Shown in pieces: positions 8,644 to 16,949 of a stretch of 64,000 nucleotides of DNA; the first letter of the stretch is position 1; every line of letters begins with the position of its first letter. The notes below the pieces were generated by a model, which saw nothing but the letters and a program-made list of their open reading frames with translations, was not told the origin of the DNA and did not search any database. The translations under genes were made by a program, and so were the position numbers. Source of the stretch: Pseudothauera nasutitermitis (lineage in GTDB: Bacteria > Pseudomonadota > Gammaproteobacteria > Burkholderiales > Rhodocyclaceae); the NCBI RefSeq assembly GCF_004801295.1, contig NZ_SSOC01000003.1:186001-250000 (forward strand), in the 5' to 3' direction.

Positions 8644-9595
8644 AACGTTCGCCCGGCGGCCGGACGCCGCCACGCTGGAACGGGCCGCCGCCTGGTATCT
8701 GGACCTGCGCAACGCAGGGCCGGACGCCCCGGAACACCAGGAACACGCCCGCTGGCTGGCACTCGACCCCACCCACCGGCAAGCCTGGGAACGCGTCCAA
8801 CGCCTGCGGCATACGTTCGATCAGTTGCCGGAAGCCGTCGGCCGCGACACCTTCCACGCCGCGCACAGCGCACGCCGGCAGATGCTCAAGACCCTCACCG
8901 TGCTGCTGATGACCGGCGCCACCGGCACGCTGGCCTGGCGAGAAAAGGAAGCCATCCAGGTCCTGACGGCAACGCACCGCACCGGCACCGGGGAACGCAG
9001 CGAGATCACGCTGGCCGACGGCGGGCAACTGCAACTCAACACCGCCACCGCGCTGGACGTGCGCTACGACGCCAGCCAGCGCGAAATCCGCCTCCACCAC
9101 GGCGAAATCCTAATCACCACCGCGCCCGACCCACAGCAGCGACCCTTCATCGTCCGCACCCGGCACGGCAGCATCCGCGCCCTGGGCACCCGCTTCGCGG
9201 TACGCGCCGATACCGGCGACAGCCTCGTCCAGGTGTTCGAACATGCCGTGGAAATCCGCCCGGCGGATGGCGCTACCCCCCTGCTGCTGCAAACCGGCCA
9301 GCAAGCCCGCTTCTCCGCCACGGCAACACAACCCGCCGCACCACTCGAAGCCAACGCCGACGCCTGGAGCAACGGCCTGCTGGCCGTGGACAATTGGCCA
9401 CTCGGCCGCGTCATCGACGAACTGGCTCGCCACCACAAGGGCCACCTCGGCTGCGACCCGGCCATCGCCCACCTCACCCTGTCCGGCGTCTTCCACCTCG
9501 ACGACATTCCCGGCGTACTGCAGAACCTGTCGGCCACACTGCCCATCCGGGTCGTCTACCGCACCCGTTACTGGGTGCGCGTCACCGCCTCGTGA
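8636..9595 (+). CDS. FecR-family anti-sigma/signal transducer
   Basis: 319-residue inner-membrane protein. It has an N-terminal DUF4880-like cytoplasmic part with WYLDLRNAGPDAPEHQEHAR and WERVQRLR (residues about 16-60), a transmembrane segment (about 82-100), and the periplasmic FecR domain with GERSEITLADGGQLQLNTAT, VRTRHGSIRALGTRFAVR and a C-terminal GVFHLDDIPGVLQNLSATLP. It relays receptor occupancy to the sigma factor encoded immediately upstream, with which it overlaps by 8 bp. Length is typical. Confidence 0.9.
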   Translation: MTETFARRPDAATLERAAAWYLDLRNAGPDAPEHQEHARWLALDPTHRQAWERVQRLRHTFDQLPEAVGRDTFHAAHSARRQMLKTLTVLLMTGATGTLAWREKEAIQVLTATHRTGTGERSEITLADGGQLQLNTATALDVRYDASQREIRLHHGEILITTAPDPQQRPFIVRTRHGSIRALGTRFAVRADTGDSLVQVFEHAVEIRPADGATPLLLQTGQQARFSATATQPAAPLEANADAWSNGLLAVDNWPLGRVIDELARHHKGHLGCDPAIAHLTLSGVFHLDDIPGVLQNLSATLPIRVVYRTRYWVRVTAS

Positions 9596-9601
9596 AGGTG
9601 C

Positions 9602-9637
9602 GGGAAAAAATTTTTGCCAAGTGTTGTTGATTTGCGT
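9602..9637 (+). promoter_or_regulatory. candidate ECF-sigma promoter of first TonB receptor
   Basis: GAAAAAATTT (9604-9613) and CGT (9635-9637) are separated by 21 bp. The same two elements with the same 21-bp spacing precede the second receptor gene at 51331-51364. The site lies between fecR and its receptor, 71 bp before the start. Use by the locally encoded FecI factors is inferred. Confidence 0.6.
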
Positions 9638-9707
9638 TTCTCGAACGACTTGAAGGCATGAGCGCCCCATGCGCGCCATGCCATCCATTCTTCGAGGAAC
9701 CCGCAAC

Positions 9708-12125
9708 ATGAGCAAACATCCGCCCAAACTGCTGCGCCCGCTGGCGCTCGCCCTGCACCTCGCCTTCCTCGGCGCGGCCGGTACCACGCTGGCCCTGCCC
9801 GCCACCGCGCGGGCGCAGGAAGCCGCCTTCGACTTCGCCATCCCCGCCGGCCCGCTGCAGAACGCGCTGACGGCATTCTCCGCGCAAACCCGCATCAACG
9901 TGTCCTTCACCCCGGAGATCGCCGGCGGCGGCAAGCACAGCCCCGGTGTGCAAGGCAGCCATACCGCCGCCCAGGCGCTGGCACGCCTGCTCGTTGGCAG
10001 CGGGCTGGTTGCGGTGAGGCAGGGCAACGGTTTCACGCTGGAGCAGGCGCCGAGTGGCGGCGATGTCACGCTGACACCGGTGACGGTGAGTGCCTCAGCC
10101 GACCGCAGCGGCACGACCGAGAGAACCGGTAGCTACACCCAGCGCGGCCCGAACCGCACTGCCACCGGTCTTGGCCTGACGCTGCGTGACACACCGCAGT
10201 CCGTCACGGTGGTCACGCGGCAGCAGATGGACGACCAGGGGCTGACCACGCTGACCGATACCCTGGAGCGCACGGTCGGCATCACCATGAACCAGTACGA
10301 AAGCAACCGCACCCTGCCCAGCGCACGCGGTTTCGAAATCACCAAGATCCGCCACGATGGGGTGTCTTCGTCGGACAACGGTTTCGGATTCAGTAACGAC
10401 TGGTTCTCCGACAACGCCATCTACGATCGGGTAGAAATCGTGCGCGGCGCGGCCGGCCTATTGAGCGGCACGGGCGAGCCTTCCGCCGCCATCAACCTGG
10501 TGCGCAAGAAACCCACCCGGGAATTCCAGGGGCACGCGCAACTGAGCGCCGGCAGCTGGGATGCCTATCGGGGCGAGATCGACCTGTCCGGCCCGCTGGC
10601 GGCGGAAGGAAAAATCCGCGGACGGCTGGTCGCCACCCATGCCGACCGGAAGTCCTATCTGGACTACTACGACAAGCGCAGCACCGGGGTGTACGGCGTG
10701 CTGGAAGCCGACCTGCCTGCCGACATGCTGTTCACCCTGGGCGTCGATTACCACGACAGCCTCACCAGGGGTGCCACCTACGGCGCGCCGGTGCCGATGT
10801 ATTACGCCGACGGGAGCAGGACGAATTTCTCGCGCTCGACCACGACCGCCGCGGACTGGACCTACATCGACTCCGAACGCCTGGCGAGCTTCGCCAGCCT
10901 GGAGAAGCGATTCGCCAACGGCTGGCAGGCCAGGCTGCAGTACAGCTACCGGAAAACCGAGACGACGCCCAAGCTTCGCACGCTCGAAGGGGTGTTCGAC
11001 CGCGAGACCGGCGCTGGCAGTTTCTGGCTGGGTGGCATGTATTACGACATCGACAAGCAGGAAGACACCTTCGATCTTTCCGCCTCCGGCCCCTTCACCC
11101 TGCTCGGGCGGGAACATGAACTGATGCTGGGCTACTCCCACTACCAATACGACGAAAGCCGGCTCTTCTACGAGCGCCTGCCGGTCCCGCCGCTCGACAG
11201 CTACTACAACCAGGGTTCTTACCCCTATCCGCAGTTCGGTACGGTCCACCGCACCGACAACCCCATCTACATCGACCACAGGGAAAAAGCCGCCTATGTC
11301 GCCAGCCGCCTGAGCCTGGCCGACCCGCTCAAACTGATTCTGGGCGCGCGCCTGACCAACGTCGATTACTCACTGACGAATTGGGGCGTCACCTCGACCG
11401 CCAGATATCATCAGGAACTGACCCCCTATGCCGGGCTGATCTACGATGTCTCGGACAACTACTCGGCCTACGCCAGCTACGCTGACATATTCAATACACA
11501 GACCGTCCGCGACCGCAACGGCGCGCTGCTCGACCCCATCATCGGCACGAACTACGAAGCCGGCCTCAAGGGTTCGTTCCACGGCGGCAGACTCAACGTC
11601 TCGGCGGCGATCTTCAAAGTCAAGCAGGACAACCTGGCCGAGTTCGACGCCATCATAGACAGCGAATACCGCTACAAGGCCGTCGATGGCACCACGACGC
11701 GCGGTTACGAGCTGGAAGTCTCGGGCGAACCGCTGCGCGGCTGGAACGTGGCCGGCGGGTTCACCCGGCGCATCTCCAAGGATGGCGACGGCAGCGCCGT
11801 GCAGACCATCCAGCCGCAGAACCTGCTGCGCCTGAGCACCTCCTACCGCCTGCCCGGCGAATGGAACCGCTGGACGCTTGGCGGCCATCTGAGCTGGCAA
11901 AGCCGGATCTACGAAAAAGACAAGCGCCCTGGCGGTGGTGACACAGAGCAAGCAAGCTACGCCCTGGTTCATGCGTTCGCCAGCTATCAGGCCGGCAAGG
12001 ATCTGAGCCTGCAAATGAACATCAACAACCTGTTCGACAAGAAGTACTACACGGGCTTCTACAACAACTACGGCCGCTACGGTGATCCACGCAGTTTCAC
12101 CCTGACGGCCAGGTACACTTTCTGA
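9708..12125 (+). CDS. TonB-dependent siderophore receptor with signalling domain
   Basis: 805-residue outer-membrane receptor of the FpvA/FoxA class. Signal peptide about residues 1-36 (ends ATARAQ); STN signalling domain about 40-95 (AIPAGPLQNALTAFSAQTRI); plug domain with LRDTPQSVTVVTRQQM and VEIVRGAAGLLSGTGEPSAA; 22-strand barrel ending FTLTARYTF with the terminal Phe. The STN domain couples it to the upstream FecR/FecI pair. The ATG at 9708 is preceded by GAGGA; an in-frame ATG at 9669 would lengthen the leader by 13 residues. Ligand not identifiable; ferric siderophore likely. Confidence 0.92.
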   Translation: MSKHPPKLLRPLALALHLAFLGAAGTTLALPATARAQEAAFDFAIPAGPLQNALTAFSAQTRINVSFTPEIAGGGKHSPGVQGSHTAAQALARLLVGSGLVAVRQGNGFTLEQAPSGGDVTLTPVTVSASADRSGTTERTGSYTQRGPNRTATGLGLTLRDTPQSVTVVTRQQMDDQGLTTLTDTLERTVGITMNQYESNRTLPSARGFEITKIRHDGVSSSDNGFGFSNDWFSDNAIYDRVEIVRGAAGLLSGTGEPSAAINLVRKKPTREFQGHAQLSAGSWDAYRGEIDLSGPLAAEGKIRGRLVATHADRKSYLDYYDKRSTGVYGVLEADLPADMLFTLGVDYHDSLTRGATYGAPVPMYYADGSRTNFSRSTTTAADWTYIDSERLASFASLEKRFANGWQARLQYSYRKTETTPKLRTLEGVFDRETGAGSFWLGGMYYDIDKQEDTFDLSASGPFTLLGREHELMLGYSHYQYDESRLFYERLPVPPLDSYYNQGSYPYPQFGTVHRTDNPIYIDHREKAAYVASRLSLADPLKLILGARLTNVDYSLTNWGVTSTARYHQELTPYAGLIYDVSDNYSAYASYADIFNTQTVRDRNGALLDPIIGTNYEAGLKGSFHGGRLNVSAAIFKVKQDNLAEFDAIIDSEYRYKAVDGTTTRGYELEVSGEPLRGWNVAGGFTRRISKDGDGSAVQTIQPQNLLRLSTSYRLPGEWNRWTLGGHLSWQSRIYEKDKRPGGGDTEQASYALVHAFASYQAGKDLSLQMNINNLFDKKYYTGFYNNYGRYGDPRSFTLTARYTF

Positions 12126-12143
12126 TCCATTCCAGAAGCACCA

Positions 12144-12177
12144 CGGCCCCGGCGGAAAACCCGCCGGGACCGTTTTT
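12144..12177 (+). terminator. terminator after first receptor operon
   Basis: Near-perfect 12-bp stem CGGCCCCGGCGG (12144-12155) with CCGCCGGGACCG (12161-12172), a short A-rich loop, and a run of five T residues. It closes the fecI-fecR-receptor operon. Confidence 0.85.
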
Positions 12178-12223
12178 CATCCTTTTCCGCAGTGACCGCG
12201 AATCCTCCGATTTTCCGCTGGTT

Positions 12224-12408
12224 TCAGCCCTGGCTGAAAACCTCCTCCAGCGTCCGCGCATCGAGAATGTTGTCGGTCCATTGCTCCAGTTCAACCGAAG
12301 TGGCCGTGCGCAGCCTCTTGGTGGTCGAGGCATCAAGCGGGCCAAAACGGCGGACGAGCAGGATCTGCTCAGTTTCTTGACGCCATCCGCGCTTGTGCTA
12401 ATGTGGGT
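12224..12408 (-). pseudogene. C-terminal remnant of a DUF4351-type protein
   Basis: Minus-strand frame ending at a TGA (12224-12226) reads RGWRQETEQILLVRRFGPLD, continues with a TATSVELEQWTDNILDARTL segment and ends EEVFSQG. This matches the C-terminal DUF4351 module of Rpn/PD-(D/E)XK nuclease-like proteins as I remember it. No start or catalytic portion lies upstream, where the frame runs into the antitoxin region. I read it as a fragment left by deletion. The rest of the 12126-12433 spacer is the terminator and unassigned sequence. Confidence 0.5.
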
Positions 12409-12433
12409 TTGTGGGAACACTGGGAGCCGTCAC

Positions 12434-12688
12434 ATGAGCCGTCTGACCATCGACATTACCGATCAGCAGCACCAAAGCCTGAAAGCCCTGGCCGCCTTGC
12501 AGGGCAAGACGATCAAGCAATACGCACTGGAACGTTTGTTTCCCGGCGATGCAGACGGCGATCAGGCTTGGCAGGAACTGAAAGCCTTGCTGGCGGTACG
12601 CATCAACGAAGGTTTGGCAGGAAAAGTGTCCGGCAAGCGCATCGGGGAAATTCTCGATGAAGAACTTGCCGAGGGCCGCCGCACTTGA
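12434..12688 (+). CDS. ParD/RelB-like antitoxin
   Basis: 84-residue protein beginning MSRLTIDITDQQHQSLKALA, a ribbon-helix-helix DNA-binding start typical of antitoxins paired with ParE/RelE-type toxins. The C-terminal half (about residues 45-84) is charged, KVSGKRIGEILDEELAEGRR, as in toxin-wrapping tails. The frame is open back to 12281, but the ATG at 12434 is where the fold begins. Its stop overlaps the TTG start of the decayed parE-like frame that follows, so the antitoxin appears intact but has lost its partner. Confidence 0.75.
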   Translation: MSRLTIDITDQQHQSLKALAALQGKTIKQYALERLFPGDADGDQAWQELKALLAVRINEGLAGKVSGKRIGEILDEELAEGRRT

Positions 12689-12970
12689 CGGCTTACACAC
12701 TGACGGATGCGGCGGAAGCGGATCTGCGCGCAAGCAATGGGGCGATGCGCAGGTGCGCAGCTACATCACCCGGCTAAAACAAGGTATTGAGCGCCTGGTT
12801 GCCGGTGAGGGTGCTTTCAAGGACATGAGCGCAATCCATCCGGCGTTGCGCATGGCGCACTGCGGGCATCACTATGTGTTTTGCCTGCCGCGTGAGGGAC
12901 GCCCACGTTGATCGTGGCGATTCTGCATGAACGCATGGACTTGATGGCGCGACTGGCTGACAGGATATGA
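12685..12970 (+). pseudogene. ParE-like toxin broken by two frameshifts
   Basis: From the overlapping TTG at 12685 the frame starts like ParE (MTAYTLTDAAEADLRA) and then goes out of frame. The ParE continuation (KQWGDAQVRSYITRLKQGIE through HHYVFCLPREG) is in the next frame, about 12739-12900. The terminal LIVAILHERMDLMARLADRI, typical of ParE, is in a third frame and ends at 12970. The first junction also lacks the usual alpha-helical segment between DLRA and KQWGD, so it is a small deletion; the second is a single-step shift. No functional toxin is expected. Confidence 0.72.
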
Positions 12971-13017
12971 AACCCCAAAGAGGGGCAGGCCACGGCTCTA
13001 TGACAAAGCCGGCGAGT

Positions 13018-13136
13018 TCATAGGGCTTCGCGTTCGTCCTGGTCCTGGCTGGCACGCTCGCTCATGAAATCTTCGGTAGCGGTGACGCCATCGCCGAGGA
13101 AGAAGGGTTGTTGGTGAAAACAGTGCTGGTGGCCAT
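13018..13136 (-). pseudogene. internally deleted VapB-like antitoxin remnant
   Basis: On the minus strand, ATG at 13136 after a GGGAG ribosome site gives MATSTVFTNN, the usual beginning of VapB/VagC antitoxins. Directly after it, in another frame, follows FFLGDGVTATEDFMSERASQ and then DQDEREAL with a stop at 13018-13020. This resembles the usual VapB C-terminus (...DFMxER...). The central AbrB-type DNA-binding part is missing, so an internal deletion joined the two ends out of frame. No vapC follows. Assignment is from remembered family sequence. Confidence 0.5.
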
Positions 13137-13209
13137 GTGACTCTCCCGAAACGCTATATGCGAGGACTAGATACCCACCATCCAGCACCTTCAACAGCGG
13201 TCAGACGGA

Positions 13210-13689
13210 TCAGCGGCGCGGTGCCGGCACGCTTTCCAGGCCGGCCGCCCACACCCGGTAGCGCACCTCCACATCGCTCGGCGCGTACAGCACCAGCGGC
13301 AGCTTGCTGTTGTAGCGCACCAGCAGCGGTTCGCCGCCCACCTGCACGAAAGCCTGCCGGGTGCTGCCCGGCGGGCAGGCCATCATGGTGCTGATGCCGG
13401 GGCCGACCTTCTCCAGCTCGTAATAGGTGTAGCCCCAGCCCTGCACGGTCTTTTCCTGCCACTCGCCGCCCAGGCTGCGGTGGTTGCAATCGACCTCCAT
13501 GGTCTTGCCGGCGATCAGTTCGACCTTGAAATCGTATTCGTTGGCCTGCTGCGGCAACTGGATGACGTGGCGCACCTGGCCCTCGGCCGCAGGCGGATAG
13601 GGCTTGATTTCCGCCTCGGTGGTGGCGCAGGCGTTCAGGCCCATGCCCATCGCCAGGACGGCGAGGCAGCTGTGTGTTTTCTTCTTCAT
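13210..13689 (-). CDS. eco: ecotin, serine protease inhibitor
   Basis: Periplasmic/envelope inhibitor of trypsin-fold serine proteases. The 159-residue protein keeps the ecotin signature: KVELIAGKTMEVDCN, the reactive loop STMMACP with the Met-Met P1/P1' pair, GWGYTYYELEKV, and LLVRYNSKLPLVLYAPS ending VEVRYRVWAAG. The two disulfide cysteines (in EVDCN and MMACP) are present. The ATG at 13689 follows AGGAG. The leader MKKKTHSCLAVLAMGMGLNA ends at a Cys (LNAC), so lipid anchoring is possible, unlike soluble E. coli ecotin. Transcribed alone, divergent from fumarase. Confidence 0.93.
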   Translation of the reverse strand: MKKKTHSCLAVLAMGMGLNACATTEAEIKPYPPAAEGQVRHVIQLPQQANEYDFKVELIAGKTMEVDCNHRSLGGEWQEKTVQGWGYTYYELEKVGPGISTMMACPPGSTRQAFVQVGGEPLLVRYNSKLPLVLYAPSDVEVRYRVWAAGLESVPAPRR

Positions 13690-13922
13690 GATCGGGCTCC
13701 TGTGGAAGTCGGGGGCGTGCATCCGGTAGGCCAGGCCGCCATCCGGGGCCGGCGCACCGCACGGCAGCCGATCTTACGGCCCTGGAATGGCCGCGTACAG
13801 CGCATCCGACACGGTCGCCCACCCGTCCAGGCACGCCGGGCATCTGCCGCGCGGTGCTAGAATTCCGCGCTTCGACGCCACCCCGCAACGGGCCCCGCCC
13901 CTTCACTACGGAGAACCTCGCC

Positions 13923-15455
13923 ATGACCGTGATTCGCGAAGAAGACCTGATCCAGTCCATCGCGGATGCCTTCCAGTACATCAGCTACTACCATCCGCTG
14001 GACTACATCCAGGCGCTCGGCGAAGCCTACGAACGCGAGGAAAACCCGGCGGCCAAGGACGCCATCGCGCAGATTCTCACCAACTCGCGCATGAGCGCCG
14101 AAGGCCACCGCCCCATCTGTCAGGACACGGGCATCGCCGTGGTCTTCCTGAAAGTGGGCATGGACGTGAAGTGGGACGCCAAGCGCAGCGTGCAGGAGAT
14201 GATCGACGAAGGCGTGCGCCGCGCCTACAACCACCCCGACAACAAGCTGCGCGCCTCCGTGCTGCTCGATCCGGCCGGCAAGCGCCAGAACAGCAAGGAC
14301 AACACCCCGGCCGTGGTGCATTACGAGATCGTCCCCGGCCACCACGTGGAAGTCATCTGTGCGGCCAAGGGCGGCGGTTCGGAGAACAAGACCAAGATGG
14401 CCATGCTCAATCCCTCCGACTCCATCGTCGATTGGGTGCTGAAGACCGTGCCGAGCATGGGCGCCGGCTGGTGTCCGCCCGGGATCCTCGGCATCGGCAT
14501 CGGCGGCACGCCGGAAAAGGCCCTGCTGCTCGCCAAGGAATCCCTGATGGCCCCGGTGGACATCCATGAACTGAAGGCCAAGGCTGCTTCCGGCGCCGCG
14601 CTCAACCGCGTCGAGGAACTGCGCCTGGAACTGATGGAAAAGGTGAATGCGCTGGGCATCGGCGCCCAGGGCCTGGGCGGCCTGACCACCGTGCTGGACG
14701 TGAAGATCATGGACTACCCCACCCACGCGGCCAGCCTGCCGGTGGCGATGATCCCGAACTGTGCGGCGACCCGCCACGTGCACTTCCACCTGGACGGCTC
14801 CGGCCCCGCCAAGCTGCCCACGCCCAAGCTGGAAGACTGGCCGCAGGTCACCTGGAAGGCCGACACCAACGTCGCCACCCGGGTCAATCTCGACACGCTG
14901 ACCAAGGAGGAAGTGGCCGCCTGGAAACCTGGCCAGATCCTGCTGCTCAACGGCAAGATGCTCACCGGCCGCGACGCCGCGCACAAGCGCATCCACGACA
15001 TGCTGGCCAAGGGCGAGAAGCTGCCGGTGGACTTCACCAACCGCGTGATCTACTACGTGGGCCCGGTCGATCCGGTGCGCGACGAAGTGGTCGGCCCCGC
15101 CGGCCCCACCACCGCCACGCGCATGGACAAGTTCACCCGCATGATGCTGGAGAAGACCGGCCTGATCTCCATGATCGGCAAGTCCGAGCGCGGCCCGGTC
15201 GCCATCGACGCCATCAAGGACAACCAGTCTGCCTACCTGATGGCCGTCGGCGGCGCCGCCTACCTGGTTTCCAAGGCCATCAAGGAAGCCAAGGTCGTGG
15301 GCTTCGCAGACCTGGGCATGGAGGCCATCTACGAGTTCACCGTGGAAGACATGCCAGTGACCGTGGCGGTGGATTCCAGCGGCACCAGCGTGCACAACAC
15401 CGGGCCGAAGGAGTGGCAGGCAAAGATCGGCAAGATTCCGGTTGCCGTGGCCTGA
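13923..15455 (+). CDS. class I fumarate hydratase (4Fe-4S)
   Basis: Interconverts fumarate and malate in the TCA cycle using an oxygen-labile 4Fe-4S cluster. The 510 residues are typical of class I enzymes. The N-terminal alpha domain contains RPICQDTGIAVVFLKVG with a cluster Cys, KGGGSENKTKM and MGAGWCPPGILGIGIGGTPE with a second Cys. IPNCAATRHVHFHLDGSG holds a further Cys. The C-terminal beta domain has GPTTATRMDKF and TGLISMIGKSERGP. The ATG at 13923 is preceded by GGAGAA. It fits with dctA: dicarboxylate import and oxidation. A strong terminator follows. Confidence 0.95.
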   Translation: MTVIREEDLIQSIADAFQYISYYHPLDYIQALGEAYEREENPAAKDAIAQILTNSRMSAEGHRPICQDTGIAVVFLKVGMDVKWDAKRSVQEMIDEGVRRAYNHPDNKLRASVLLDPAGKRQNSKDNTPAVVHYEIVPGHHVEVICAAKGGGSENKTKMAMLNPSDSIVDWVLKTVPSMGAGWCPPGILGIGIGGTPEKALLLAKESLMAPVDIHELKAKAASGAALNRVEELRLELMEKVNALGIGAQGLGGLTTVLDVKIMDYPTHAASLPVAMIPNCAATRHVHFHLDGSGPAKLPTPKLEDWPQVTWKADTNVATRVNLDTLTKEEVAAWKPGQILLLNGKMLTGRDAAHKRIHDMLAKGEKLPVDFTNRVIYYVGPVDPVRDEVVGPAGPTTATRMDKFTRMMLEKTGLISMIGKSERGPVAIDAIKDNQSAYLMAVGGAAYLVSKAIKEAKVVGFADLGMEAIYEFTVEDMPVTVAVDSSGTSVHNTGPKEWQAKIGKIPVAVA

Positions 15456-15482
15456 TCCCACACAGGCCGCACCGCGGGATAG

Positions 15483-15508
15483 AGGCCCGGCAGTTGCCGG
15501 GCCTTTTT
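15483..15508 (+). terminator. terminator after fumarase
   Basis: Ten-base perfect stem AGGCCCGGCA (15483-15492) with its complement (15495-15504), followed by TTTTT. It lies between fumarase and the convergent type I secretion genes and may serve both strands. Confidence 0.85.
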
Positions 15509-15512
15509 CATT

Positions 15513-16949
15513 TCACCGCTCGCGCAGGCTTTCGTCGGCGTAGCGCAGCAGCGGCCCGAGGAAATACTCGATCAAGCGCCGCGTGCCGGTCTTCACCTCC
15601 ACCGTCACCGCCATGCCCGGCGACAGCCGCAGCTCGCGGCCATCCACCCACAGGGTGTCGCGCTCCAGACGCACCCGCGCGGCGAACACCAGGCCGAGCT
15701 TCTCGTCCTGGATGGCATCCGACGAAACATCGATTACCTGGCCGGCCAGCGTACCGTACTTGGTGAACGGGAAGGTTTCCACCTTGATTTCCACCTCTTG
15801 CCCAGCATGCACGAAGCCGATGTCCTTGTTCGGCACCAGGGCTTCGACTTCCAGCGGATTGTCGAGCGGCACGATCACCATCAACGGCTGTGCCGGGGTC
15901 ACCACCCCACCCAGGGTATGCACCGCCAACTGCTGCACGCGCCCATCCACCGGCGCAGACAACAGCATCAGGCGCCCCCGGCTTTCCGCCTTGACCAGTT
16001 CTTGCGCCAGGGCCGCCGCACGCTCCTCGGCCGCCTTGCGGTTTTCCAGCCATTCCCGTCGCGTTTCCGCCTCCAGGCGCGCTCTCTGCCGCTCGGCCTC
16101 CAGCCGCGATGCGGCGATTTCCGCCAGCTTCTCGCGCTGCGCGGCCAGATCGCGCTCTTGCTCGATGCGCGCCTGCTCCAGTTCCAGGTAGCCGTGGCGC
16201 GAGACGAAGCGCTTTTCCATCAGGTCCCGGTAGTCGCGCGCACGTTGTTCGACGATCGGCAGAGTCTGCCGCAGCTTCTCGACCATGGCCAGTGTGGCCC
16301 GCCGCTCGGCCTCCCGCCGCGTGACTTCGGCGTCGAGCTGGGCCAGCGCAGAAGCATGGGCCACATGCGTGCCACTCACCAGACGGTACTCGGATTCCCT
16401 GCGTGGCGCGTCCAAGTCTGCCGGCAGGGCGGACTCCAGCGCCTCCCGCTCCAGCCGCCCCCCATTCTCGAGCGCCCCCAGCAGCACCGCATTGCGCACG
16501 CTTTCAAGCAATGCGGACAGCAAGTCGCTGCGCAAACGCTCCACATCCGCAAGCGCCGAGGTGGCGTCGAGTTCGATCAGCAGCTCGCCCGCACGCACGA
16601 CCTGCCCATCGCGTACGTGAATGGCCTGGATGGTCCCGGTTTCCTGCGGCTGCACCACCTTGCTGCGGCTGTCGGGCACGATCTTGCCGGCGGCCGTGGC
16701 CACCACGTCCACGTGGCCGAACACCGCCCACAGCAAGGCGAGCAGCGCGAACAGCAGGATCAGCCCCATCGCCACGCGCGGCGCCGGGTGCACCGGCGTC
16801 TCCTGCAGCGCCAGCGTGGCGGGCAGAAAGCGCGCTTCGTGCGGCAGGCGCGCGGGTGGGTCCATTTGGTGCCGGTGGCGCCAGGCATGGCCGAACACCG
16901 CACGGTAGCGCGCGAACAGATCGCGCAGGGCTTGCAGGCGCGGCTTCAT
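15513..16949 (-). CDS. HlyD-family type I secretion adaptor
   Basis: 478-residue membrane-fusion protein bridging the ABC exporter to an outer-membrane channel. It has a cytoplasmic N-terminus (about residues 1-58), one transmembrane helix (about 60-80), then the lipoyl half QETGTIQAIHVRDGQVVRAG (about 103-122), a long coiled coil (about 130-330), the second lipoyl half with SAPVDGRVQQLAVHTLGGVV, and the HlyD C-terminal ATVEVKTGTRRLIEYFLGPLL (shown without its first residues). It begins inside the stop of the exporter gene (ATGA). No TolC-like gene is nearby, so a shared outer-membrane channel is expected. Confidence 0.92.
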   Translation of the reverse strand: MKPRLQALRDLFARYRAVFGHAWRHRHQMDPPARLPHEARFLPATLALQETPVHPAPRVAMGLILLFALLALLWAVFGHVDVVATAAGKIVPDSRSKVVQPQETGTIQAIHVRDGQVVRAGELLIELDATSALADVERLRSDLLSALLESVRNAVLLGALENGGRLEREALESALPADLDAPRRESEYRLVSGTHVAHASALAQLDAEVTRREAERRATLAMVEKLRQTLPIVEQRARDYRDLMEKRFVSRHGYLELEQARIEQERDLAAQREKLAEIAASRLEAERQRARLEAETRREWLENRKAAEERAAALAQELVKAESRGRLMLLSAPVDGRVQQLAVHTLGGVVTPAQPLMVIVPLDNPLEVEALVPNKDIGFVHAGQEVEIKVETFPFTKYGTLAGQVIDVSSDAIQDEKLGLVFAARVRLERDTLWVDGRELRLSPGMAVTVEVKTGTRRLIEYFLGPLLRYADESLRER

